Assembly (NCBI GenBank): GCA_022013615.1
Contig: JAKLQB010000358.1
Coordinates: forward strand, 1 to 6,380
Direction: 5' to 3'
Length of the DNA: 6,380 bases
DNA from: Desulfobacterales bacterium
Lineage (GTDB): Bacteria; Desulfobacterota; DSM-4660; Desulfatiglandales; Desulfatiglandaceae
The translations under genes were made by a program, and so were the position numbers. The notes beneath the pieces were generated by a model, which worked only from the letters and a program-made list of their open reading frames with translations, did no database searches and was not told where the DNA came from. Shown one piece after another: positions 1 to 5,452 of this stretch. How positions within the stretch are numbered: the first letter of the stretch is position 1; each line of letters begins with the position of its first letter.

Positions 1-136
1 AGAAAAAGTAATTGCTGAATGGGAATCAAAAAGAAAGGCCGCTACACAAAAGGAAATCACTGAAATCATCAGTTACATTCAAACACCTGAAGGGAAAAAA
101 TATGTCCTTCCCCTAAACAAGGAAGACGGAAGATAA
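1..136 (+). CDS. 3' end of an unidentified protein gene (partial)
   Basis: Reading from base 2, the plus strand stays open for 44 codons and stops at TAA (134-136). The translated tail begins EKVIAEWESKRK and ends LPLNKEDGR. It is rich in Lys and Glu with regularly spaced hydrophobic residues, as in the helical C-terminus of a soluble protein. The other two plus frames look less like coding, and frame 1 stops within six codons. The gene starts outside the window, and I do not recognise the family from this piece. It is the only likely gene on the plus strand, and it converges on the radical SAM operon with 63 bp between the two stop codons. The call rests on an open frame and plausible composition only. 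Confidence 0.5.
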   Translation, partial: EKVIAEWESKRKAATQKEITEIISYIQTPEGKKYVLPLNKEDGR

Positions 137-199
137 AACTTACGGCTTATTGTGGATTAGTGTGAAAGCCTTTGTTAACATCATGTATGGTAACTCAAT

Positions 200-1498
200 C
201 TAATATTCCAATATATGGGGATTGGATGCTGTCTTCTGCTTAACTTTCGAAGTGCCACCCTTTTTTAACAGGTTATAAAGCCACTGGTAGATGAGGTGAT
301 CGCCGAAAAAACCGACCCTTTTAAATATGTTCATATATGAATAGAATTCCTGCTTTATCCACGTCCTGCCTTCTTCCAACTGATCAGGAGTCATCCTCGC
401 AGGCCTGAAAACGGCATGGATTCCGTTGTAGTGTTCCCAGTTTCTATCTATAATCCTTTCTTCTTCTTCCAGTTTCTCTTTAAGCTTCGTACCCGGATAA
501 GGGGTAAGTATCGAGAAAGTAGCTGCAGGAAGTCTCATTTTCACAATAAATTCAAGTGTCCTCTCAAATATCGAAGTGTCCTCGTTATCAAAGCCGAAAA
601 TGAAAGATCCATCAATGCCGATCCCGCTATCCAGGATGCGCTGTATCATTTCCTTGTACCTATTAAAGTTTATGGGTTTACCTGATGCCCTGAGTGAATT
701 TCTGCTGATCGATTCCACACCGATCAACATCCCCATGCAACCACTCTTCGTAGCCAGGTTAAGGAGGTTACTGTTGTCAGCAAGGTGAAGTGTGCACTGG
801 CTCACCCATTTCTTCTTCAGGGGGATCATCTTTTCCAGCAACTTTGTCGCATAGCCGGGGTCTCCAAAGATATTGTCATCCACAAATATCAGAAATTTAC
901 CATCCATGCGCTCTATTTCTTCTATGACCTGATCCTCATTCCGGACCCTGAACGTGTTGCCAAAGAATTCTGTTACAGAGCAGAATACGCAACGGAAGGG
1001 ACAGCCTCTGGAGAGTTGAAATACGTTCCTGGTCAGATAGCGCTTGTTCTTAAGGACTGCCCTGTCTGGTAAAGGGAGCCTTGAGATGTCCGGAAACGCT
1101 TCGTGTTTATAGAACTTGGCAAGTGTCCCTTTACGGAAATCGCCTATGACCTTTTCCCATAAGCCCTCGGCTTCTCCTATGACCACACTGTCCGCGTGTT
1201 CACCGGCTTCATCCGGAAGGGCACTCGCATGGATACCACCGATAACAACTGCAATTCCACGTTTTCTGAATTCATCACAAATCTCATAAGCCCTGTTAAT
1301 CTCGGATGTATTTGCGCCTATCCCGACAAGGTCCACAGGACTGTTATAATCAATTGTGTCGATGTTCTCATCCAGGATTTCGACATTGATGTCACTTGGT
1401 GTGATGGACGCTATCATCATGAGGTTCAGTGGAGCTATCTGGAAATATCGCTTGAAGTTTTGTTTTCTATGCACAGGTGCAATTAGATTGATTTTCAT
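200..1498 (-). CDS. B12-binding-domain radical SAM protein (second of a tandem pair)
   Basis: A 432-residue protein of the cobalamin-binding radical SAM superfamily, which uses a [4Fe-4S] cluster and S-adenosylmethionine and, in class B members, methylates unreactive carbons. Residues 1-125 resemble the B12-binding Rossmann domain (VDLVGIGANTSEINRAYEI, then VVIGGIHASALPDEA). The cluster motif is C166-x3-C170-x2-C173 (SRGCPFRCVFC). It is followed by FVDDN at 205-209, IGVES at 259-263 and TPYPGT at 332-337, all usual strand motifs of the radical SAM barrel. The open frame extends upstream to a GTG at 1627, but I choose the ATG at 1498: it gives the family N-terminus MKINLIAP, has AAGGA four bases upstream (1503-1507), and overlaps the preceding stop as ATGA. 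The bulk of the 475-residue alternative's extra N-terminus lies inside the previous gene. The substrate is unknown; hopanoid or bacteriochlorophyll methylases are related families, but I see nothing that assigns one. Confidence 0.9.
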   Translation of the reverse strand: MKINLIAPVHRKQNFKRYFQIAPLNLMMIASITPSDINVEILDENIDTIDYNSPVDLVGIGANTSEINRAYEICDEFRKRGIAVVIGGIHASALPDEAGEHADSVVIGEAEGLWEKVIGDFRKGTLAKFYKHEAFPDISRLPLPDRAVLKNKRYLTRNVFQLSRGCPFRCVFCSVTEFFGNTFRVRNEDQVIEEIERMDGKFLIFVDDNIFGDPGYATKLLEKMIPLKKKWVSQCTLHLADNSNLLNLATKSGCMGMLIGVESISRNSLRASGKPINFNRYKEMIQRILDSGIGIDGSFIFGFDNEDTSIFERTLEFIVKMRLPAATFSILTPYPGTKLKEKLEEEERIIDRNWEHYNGIHAVFRPARMTPDQLEEGRTWIKQEFYSYMNIFKRVGFFGDHLIYQWLYNLLKKGGTSKVKQKTASNPHILEY

Positions 1499-2844
1499 GT
1501 TTTCCTTGAAGACATTGCCTGTGATGCGATTTGTGCTCCGTACTTGCGGTTGGAAAGGAAGCGAAAAAAACCGGCAATAGATCTGCGGTGTCGAAAATAG
1601 AATGAAATATAGGCCCAAATATGCCACATTTGCATTTCCATTCGCGGAATGCGTGGATGTTTGTACACAGCATGAACACCATCATATTTACTCCAGTCCT
1701 TCTCCGTTATTTGGTCTTTCAATTCTTCATATATATCTGTGCCCGGATAGGGAGTGAGAATAGTGAATGAAGCAGTGTCAGTGTCCAATTGACAAGCAAA
1801 CCTGATTGTGGAGCGAATATCTGTGCGTTTTTCTTCCGGCGCACCTAAGATATAGCTAGCCCAGATCTCAATGCCGTTTTCTTTCAAGATTTGTACTGCC
1901 TGTAATGTCTGTTCAGAATTTATCCCTTTGTTGAAATGATCTAAAACTCCTGAACTTGGAGTCTCAACTCCGATAAACATGGAATATGCACCGGCTTCTG
2001 CCATGTGTTTTACCAACTCAGGGTAACGCACAATCGTGTCTACTCTGCAAAAACACCACCATTGAACGTCTAAGCCTTTTTTCAATATCCCATCGCAAAT
2101 CCCGTGAGTCCGCTCAGGCGAACCAGCGAAATTATCATCCATAAACGCCACGGCTCCATAGCCCAGGTCACGGACAAGGTATTCCAATTCAGCCAGGACA
2201 CTTTCAGGACTTCGGGCACGCCATTTGGCACCATCAAAACGTGTTGAGGAGCAAAAACGACATCTGTAAGGACATCCCCTGCTTGTGTACAGGGAGGTTA
2301 GAGGTCTATATCCCAGTCGAGTGTGGTAAAGAGACAAATCAATTAGATCTCGCGCTGGAAAGGGAAGTGAATCCACATCCTGAATACGCTTTCGGTCTCC
2401 AGTGTCCACAATTCCTTGGGGAGTCATAAGGATCACTCCAGGGATGGAGGTCGGGTCCGCCCCGTTTGTCCATGCGTCAAGCAGGTCAGAGAAACTCTCC
2501 TCTCCTTCATCTTTGACCACGGCATCCACATACCCTGTCTTCAAGATTTCTTCAGCCATAAAGCAGGGATGAGGTCCACCCATAACCACTTTTACTCCGG
2601 CTGCCTTTGCCTGCCGCGCCAACTCAAACGCCCTATTAAAACGGGTGGTATCACTATGAACCCCGACAACGTCGAATGACTCGAAATCGACCCCTCGGTT
2701 GTCTGCAGAACGATCCAGAACTTTGACATCATGCCCACGATTACGGACCGTGGCAGCAACATACAGGATGCCTAATGGCGGAAAGCTGATACCTATAGTG
2801 CGAAAGGTGCCTATGGCGGAGGGATTGAGAAGAAGGACTCGCAT
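1495..2844 (-). CDS. B12-binding-domain radical SAM protein (first of a tandem pair)
   Basis: A 449-residue cobalamin-binding radical SAM protein. The N-terminus MRVLLLNPSA with FPPLGILYVAA (about 21-31) and VVMGGPHPCF (86-95) is typical of the B12-binding domain. The cluster motif is C191-x3-C195-x2-C198 (SRGCPYRCRFC). It is followed by MDDNFAG (235-241), a Cys-rich WWCFCRVD strand (262-269), IGVET (291-295) and TPYPGT (364-369). The C-terminal part (DWSKYDGVHAVY, 383-394) parallels DRNWEHYNGIHAVF in the next gene, so the two are paralogues. The family includes class B methyltransferases as well as cyclases and ring-forming enzymes; the substrate cannot be read here. The gene begins 39 bp after the acyl-CoA dehydrogenase stop, so co-transcription is likely. 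The ATG has no clear Shine-Dalgarno sequence, and an A8 run lies about 10 bases upstream. Confidence 0.92.
   Translation of the reverse strand: MRVLLLNPSAIGTFRTIGISFPPLGILYVAATVRNRGHDVKVLDRSADNRGVDFESFDVVGVHSDTTRFNRAFELARQAKAAGVKVVMGGPHPCFMAEEILKTGYVDAVVKDEGEESFSDLLDAWTNGADPTSIPGVILMTPQGIVDTGDRKRIQDVDSLPFPARDLIDLSLYHTRLGYRPLTSLYTSRGCPYRCRFCSSTRFDGAKWRARSPESVLAELEYLVRDLGYGAVAFMDDNFAGSPERTHGICDGILKKGLDVQWWCFCRVDTIVRYPELVKHMAEAGAYSMFIGVETPSSGVLDHFNKGINSEQTLQAVQILKENGIEIWASYILGAPEEKRTDIRSTIRFACQLDTDTASFTILTPYPGTDIYEELKDQITEKDWSKYDGVHAVYKHPRIPRMEMQMWHIWAYISFYFRHRRSIAGFFRFLSNRKYGAQIASQAMSSRKT
1503..1507 (-). promoter_or_regulatory. Ribosome binding site deciding the start of the second radical SAM gene
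   Basis: The minus strand reads AAGGA followed by AAAC and the ATG at 1498. It lies inside the end of the upstream gene, next to an ATGA stop/start overlap (1495-1498). This supports translational coupling and rejects the longer GTG start at 1627. Confidence 0.7.
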
Positions 2845-2883
2845 ATCAGATCATTTTTTTTAGTTGCAAAAATTCCGAGACGT

Positions 2884-4026
2884 TTATCTGCCTATGATGT
2901 GGTTTGCAATTACTTTTCGCTGGATTTCAGAAGTTCCTTCGTAGATGGTGAAAACCCTTACGTCCCTGTAGTATCTTTCAACAGCAAACTCTTTCATGTA
3001 GCCGTACCCGCCATGAATCTGAAGTGCCTGGTAGGCGACCTTGTTGGCCATTTCAGAGGCAAAAACCTTTGCCATGGAAGCAGCAGCGGAAAAATTCTCT
3101 CCCCGGTCTTTCATTGCCGCAGCGTTGAATGTCAACAGCCTGGCTGCCTCAATCTGAGTGGCCATATCAGCTATCATCCATCTGATTCCCTGAAACCTGG
3201 AAATAGGTTTGTTAAACTGGACCCGTTCTTTGGCGTAGCTCACGGCCGCGTCCAGGCAGGCCTGGGCAAGACCTACGGACTGGGAGGCAATACCAATCCT
3301 TCCGCCGTCAAGAGAGGCCATTGCAATGACAAAGCCATCCCCTTCATTGCCAAGGAGGTTCTCTGATGGAACCCGGCAGTCCTCAAAGATCAATTCTACT
3401 GTATCGGATGCCCTGAGCCCCATTTTGTCTTCCTCTTTTCCAACGTGAAAACCCGGTGTTCCTTTTTCAACAACAAAGGCGCTGATTCCCCCATGCTTCT
3501 TTTCCCTGTCAGTGTAGGCAGTTACAACCGTTAGATCTGAATTCCTACCACTTGTAATGAACATCTTTGTTCCATTGATGACATAACTGTCCCCGTCTTT
3601 TACTGCCTTTGTCTTCTGGCTTGCGGGATCAGAACCGGCGCTCGTTTCTGTCAGGGCAAAGGACCCGAGCATATTCCCTGCTGCAAGAGGCTTCAGATAG
3701 GTCTCTTTCTGATATTTTGAGCCATACAGATAAACCGGGCCGCAGGCCACTGAGTTGTGAACCGACATGACCACGGCCGTGGATGCGCAGGCATAACCAA
3801 TCTCCTGTAAGGCCAGAGAATAGCTGACACTATCCACTCCTGCCCCATTGTATTCGGGTGGCACATTCATACCCATAAGGCCAAGTTCGCCCATCTTCTT
3901 GAGATTTTCCGCCGGGAATTCTTTGGTTCTATCTCTTTCCGCAGCCGTGGGCAAAACGACTTCCCTGGCGAACTCCCTAACCATTGCTCGAATCATGCGT
4001 TGTTCTTCATTGAGCTGATAGGCCAT
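2884..4026 (-). CDS. Short-chain acyl-CoA dehydrogenase (butyryl-CoA dehydrogenase-like)
   Basis: A 380-residue, full-length FAD-dependent acyl-CoA dehydrogenase. It oxidises a saturated acyl-CoA to the 2-enoyl-CoA and passes electrons to electron-transfer flavoprotein in the cytoplasm. The alpha-helical N-domain (to about 120) is followed by the FAD/substrate signature ALTETSAGSD (124-133), the beta domain, and the C-terminal helical domain with QIHGGYGY (336-343). The catalytic base is expected at E363 in IYEGTSEIQR, the position used by short-chain and bacterial butyryl-CoA dehydrogenases. No targeting sequence is seen. The start is well supported: AAGGGG lies seven bases before the ATG. 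The chain length of the substrate cannot be told from sequence alone; 2-methyl-branched or glutaryl-type substrates are possible. It stands 170 bp behind the regulator gene and just ahead of the two radical SAM genes. Confidence 0.95.
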   Translation of the reverse strand: MAYQLNEEQRMIRAMVREFAREVVLPTAAERDRTKEFPAENLKKMGELGLMGMNVPPEYNGAGVDSVSYSLALQEIGYACASTAVVMSVHNSVACGPVYLYGSKYQKETYLKPLAAGNMLGSFALTETSAGSDPASQKTKAVKDGDSYVINGTKMFITSGRNSDLTVVTAYTDREKKHGGISAFVVEKGTPGFHVGKEEDKMGLRASDTVELIFEDCRVPSENLLGNEGDGFVIAMASLDGGRIGIASQSVGLAQACLDAAVSYAKERVQFNKPISRFQGIRWMIADMATQIEAARLLTFNAAAMKDRGENFSAAASMAKVFASEMANKVAYQALQIHGGYGYMKEFAVERYYRDVRVFTIYEGTSEIQRKVIANHIIGR

Positions 4027-4033
4027 TGCTAAT

Positions 4034-4039
4034 CCCCTT
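4034..4039 (-). promoter_or_regulatory. Ribosome binding site of the acyl-CoA dehydrogenase
   Basis: The minus strand reads AAGGGG, then seven bases (ATTAGCA), then the ATG at 4026. Sequence and spacing are good, fixing the start at MAYQLNEEQR. Confidence 0.7.
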
Positions 4040-4058
4040 TTCCGTCGCCCTCTTTCAA

Positions 4059-4117
4059 ATGCTTTTGACCTGTGTGGTTTGATTCAATTTTCTGATGCTT
4101 TTGATCTTGTAGTGTGG
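4059..4117. repeat. Imperfect direct repeat in the leader of the acyl-CoA dehydrogenase
   Basis: ATGCTTTTGACCTGTGTGG (4059-4077) recurs 36 bp later as ATGCTTTTGATCTTGT followed by AGTGTGG (4095-4117). The first ten bases are identical; the rest differs by one substitution and a few inserted bases. The two copies lie in the 170-bp gap between the regulator and the dehydrogenase, where a promoter or operator could sit. They may be paired binding sites or a chance duplication. No convincing -35/-10 pair was found beside them. The same gap also holds a 10-bp perfect palindrome CAACCGGTTG (4181-4190) just past the regulator stop. Confidence 0.4.
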
Positions 4118-4196
4118 GTCATTTAAAAAGTCTGCGTCCCTGTGTGCTCTGTGAGAGAAAAAATACTGTCTAATCACGCACAACCGGTTGCCTGAA

Positions 4197-4745
4197 TTAT
4201 GGTGTATAGAGTACCACCAGAAGCTCGGCTTTTTCAGAACCAATATTTCGCAGTTTATGGACAATGGAGGAATTGAAATGTAAACACTCGCCAGGTCCAA
4301 GGATGTTCTTGTTCTCTCCTACAGTTACCTCAACCTTCCCATTGAGCACATATTGAAATTCCTCACCGAGGTGCTGGTAAGTGACAGGTATGTGCTCTGA
4401 CTTGGGATCCACAAAAATCTTAAATGCCTTAAGGTGTTTATGCCTGGCCTCCGGCGTCAAGGTCTCGTAAGTATAATCCTCAGTTCTTTTTTGAAAATCA
4501 TCGGCCGACTTTTTGCTCGCCCGCTTTTTTTCTTGTGCTAAAAGAATGCTCGAGTCTATCTCAAGGGCCCTTGAAAGCCGGAGAATAACAGCGACCGGGG
4601 GCATTACCTCAGCCTGTTCCACCTGGGAGATGTATTTTGCGCTTAGTCCTGTCTCGTTAGCCAGATGCTTAAGGGTTAATTTTTTCTGTTTCCTCAGCTT
4701 CATGAGCTTCTTGCCCAGGGGTTGTGGTTGTTTTTTACGTGGCAT
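4197..4745 (-). CDS. XRE-family transcriptional regulator with C-terminal cupin domain
   Basis: A 182-residue cytoplasmic DNA-binding regulator. Residues 11-65 form a Cro/C1-type helix-turn-helix (KLRKQKKLTLKHLANETGLSAKYISQVEQ; recognition helix about 34-44). A basic linker follows (about 70-88). Residues 105-180 form a cupin_2 barrel with HLGEEFQYVLNGKVEV and LGPGECLHFNSSIVHKLRN. H125, E129 and H163 are candidate metal or ligand contacts; the usual second His of cupin motif 1 is replaced by Glu. The family generally represses or activates nearby genes in response to a small molecule bound by the cupin. I prefer the ATG at 4745 to the TTG at 4805: it has AGGAG seven bases upstream, and it starts MPRKKQ directly before the helix-turn-helix. 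It lies between a MeaB gene and an acyl-CoA dehydrogenase, so control of acyl-CoA genes is a reasonable inference; the ligand is unknown. Confidence 0.9.
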   Translation of the reverse strand: MPRKKQPQPLGKKLMKLRKQKKLTLKHLANETGLSAKYISQVEQAEVMPPVAVILRLSRALEIDSSILLAQEKKRASKKSADDFQKRTEDYTYETLTPEARHKHLKAFKIFVDPKSEHIPVTYQHLGEEFQYVLNGKVEVTVGENKNILGPGECLHFNSSIVHKLRNIGSEKAELLVVLYTP

Positions 4746-4752
4746 GGGTGGT

Positions 4753-4757
4753 CTCCT
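4753..4757 (-). promoter_or_regulatory. Ribosome binding site deciding the regulator start
   Basis: The minus strand reads AGGAG, then ACCACCC, then the ATG at 4745. This favours the 182-residue product over an upstream TTG start at 4805. The spacer itself contains ACCACC, which can pair with the upstream GGTGGT (see the palindrome at 4770-4787). Confidence 0.7.
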
Positions 4758-4769
4758 ATTTGTCAATTT

Positions 4770-4787
4770 ACCACCATCAAAGGTGGT
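4770..4787. promoter_or_regulatory. 18-bp palindrome ahead of the regulator: possible operator or leader hairpin
   Basis: ACCACC, six bases (ATCAAA), then GGTGGT gives a perfect 6+6 inverted repeat, 24 bp upstream of the regulator ATG. A third copy of GGTGGT sits at 4747-4752, between the ribosome binding site and the start codon. Such a site fits autoregulation by an XRE protein bound as a dimer. It would equally form a small hairpin in the mRNA leader. Seen: the repeats. Inferred: any role. Confidence 0.45.
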
Positions 4788-4827
4788 TATTGTTTGTGCC
4801 TGCAATGAAATCTCGCTGGGGGGGACT

Positions 4828-4856
4828 GATATAGATTAAAAGTGAACTAAAGTGAA
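4828..4856 (-). promoter_or_regulatory. Weak candidate promoter for the regulator
   Basis: On the minus strand TTCACT (4851-4856), a 17-base spacer and TATATC (4828-4833) resemble sigma-70 -35 and -10 boxes, each with about four of six matches. The -35 lies within the decamer repeat array, so if it is real the repeat cassette supplies the promoter. The leader would be about 75 bases and would include the palindrome at 4770-4787. Confidence 0.22.
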
Positions 4857-4882
4857 CTAAAGTGACTAAAGTGATCTAAAGT
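4839..4882. repeat. Decamer tandem array, left side of the S23-type gene
   Basis: The unit AAAGTGAACT occurs at 4839-4848 and 4849-4858, then as AAAGTGACT (4859-4867), AAAGTGATCT (4868-4877) and a final partial AAAGT. A lone inverted relative, AACTCACTTT, lies at 4907-4916, just past the stop of the S23-type gene. The array is inverted relative to the one at 5318-5394. Confidence 0.9.
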
Positions 4883-4927
4883 TTTAGCTAACAAAACCTT
4901 AATTTTAACTCACTTTATTTCATTTAT

Positions 4928-5281
4928 CTATTTTCTACGGCCAATAGAGGTGAAAATAGCGAGCAGCTCACTACATTCTTCATGTTCGGGTTTTAGTTGC
5001 TCCCAGGTCAGCCATTCTACCTCTACTATTACTTCAAGCCAGTATTGCGTTTCACTGGCTTCACTTTCACAAATTGCGATCTTGTTTTTGAAATCGGCCC
5101 TGCTTCTTGCGCGATTGGCTTCTCTATAATTCGCGCCAACTGAAGTCCCTGATCTTGTAATCTGCCTCCGAATCTCCCTGCCTTCCGGCGAATTAGGAAG
5201 TTTTGTTGAAAGCTTAATGATCCTTACAGCAAATTTCCGTGTCCTTTTCTCAAGCTCCTTGGCGAATTCCTTATTATCCAT
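4928..5281 (-). CDS. Four-helix-bundle protein, S23 / 23S rRNA intervening-sequence family
   Basis: A 117-residue soluble, all-helical protein, the usual length for this family (TIGR02436 / PF05635-type). The signature block is clear at about residues 39-81: RQITRSGTSVGANYREANRA, followed by DFKNKIAICESEASETQYWLEVI. Helix 1 is KELEKRTRKFAVRIIKLSTKL. Members were first noted as ORFs inside insertions of 23S rRNA genes and are related in fold to Avd of diversity-generating retroelements, where a homologous bundle binds RNA or partner proteins. Most stand-alone copies have no known function. No reverse transcriptase or rRNA sequence is present here. The ATG at 5281 has only a weak GAGA five bases or so upstream. 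The gene is bracketed by decamer repeat arrays in inverted orientation and lies in AT-rich sequence, which suggests a cassette gained separately from the metabolic genes around it. Confidence 0.88.
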   Translation of the reverse strand: MDNKEFAKELEKRTRKFAVRIIKLSTKLPNSPEGREIRRQITRSGTSVGANYREANRARSRADFKNKIAICESEASETQYWLEVIVEVEWLTWEQLKPEHEECSELLAIFTSIGRRK

Positions 5282-5317
5282 CTATTCTCAACTTGAATTT
5301 GCTTTTTCCTTAACTTT

Positions 5318-5394
5318 AGTTCACTTTAGATCACTTCGAACTTTAGTTCACTTCTTTCCACAATTTTAGTTCACTTTAGGCATTTTAGGCACTT
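5318..5394. repeat. Degenerate decamer array, right side of the S23-type gene
   Basis: AGTTCACTTT occurs at 5318-5327 and 5368-5377, with variants AGATCACTTC (5328-5337), AGTTCACTTC (5345-5354), AGGCATTTT (5378-5386) and AGGCACTT (5387-5394). These are the reverse complement of the left array. The best match between the sides is 14 bp: AAGTGATCTAAAGT at 4869-4882 against its inverse within 5322-5336. Confidence 0.88.
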
Positions 5395-5424
5395 ATTCAT
5401 AATAGATTTCTTTCATTGTTTATT

Positions 5425-5452
5425 CCAGTTTCCAGTTTCTATTTTCCAGTTT
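5425..5452. repeat. CCAGTTT heptamer repeats overlapping the end of the membrane-protein gene
   Basis: CCAGTTT occurs at 5425-5431, 5432-5438 and 5446-5452, with the degenerate heptamer CTATTTT (5439-5445) holding the register: four units of 7 bp. On the minus strand this reads AAACTGG and AAAATAG, and the degenerate unit supplies the TAG stop of the membrane protein. The last residues of that protein (ETGK) are thus encoded by the repeat. Confidence 0.85.

Noticed and set aside
144..170. Possible terminator between the converging genes: GGCTT, a 17-base loop, AAGCC, then TTTGTT
   Set aside because: Only five base pairs, with a long loop and a broken T-run; too weak to call.
1499..1627. N-terminal extension of the second radical SAM protein starting from GTG at 1627
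   Set aside because: It overlaps the upstream gene in another frame, and its sequence is unlike a B12-binding domain. The ATG at 1498 has AAGGA and an ATGA overlap.
2899..3366. Open frame of 155 codons on the plus strand
   Set aside because: It lies entirely antisense to the acyl-CoA dehydrogenase and shows no family features; it is a shadow of that gene.
4055..4300. Open frame of 81 codons on the minus strand
   Set aside because: It overlaps the end of the regulator in another frame and runs through the intergenic repeat. Its FFSHRAHR stretch comes from repeat sequence.
4746..4805. N-terminal extension of the regulator from TTG at 4805
   Set aside because: The ATG at 4745 has a well-placed AGGAG and starts just before the helix-turn-helix. 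The extension would be encoded by the palindrome and leader.
4928..5281. Diversity-generating retroelement accessory gene (avd)
   Set aside because: The fold family is related, but no reverse transcriptase, template repeat or variable repeat is visible. The signature fits the general S23 family.
4838..5394. CRISPR array
   Set aside because: The units are 9-10 bp, mostly back to back with no unique spacers of regular length, and no cas genes are present.
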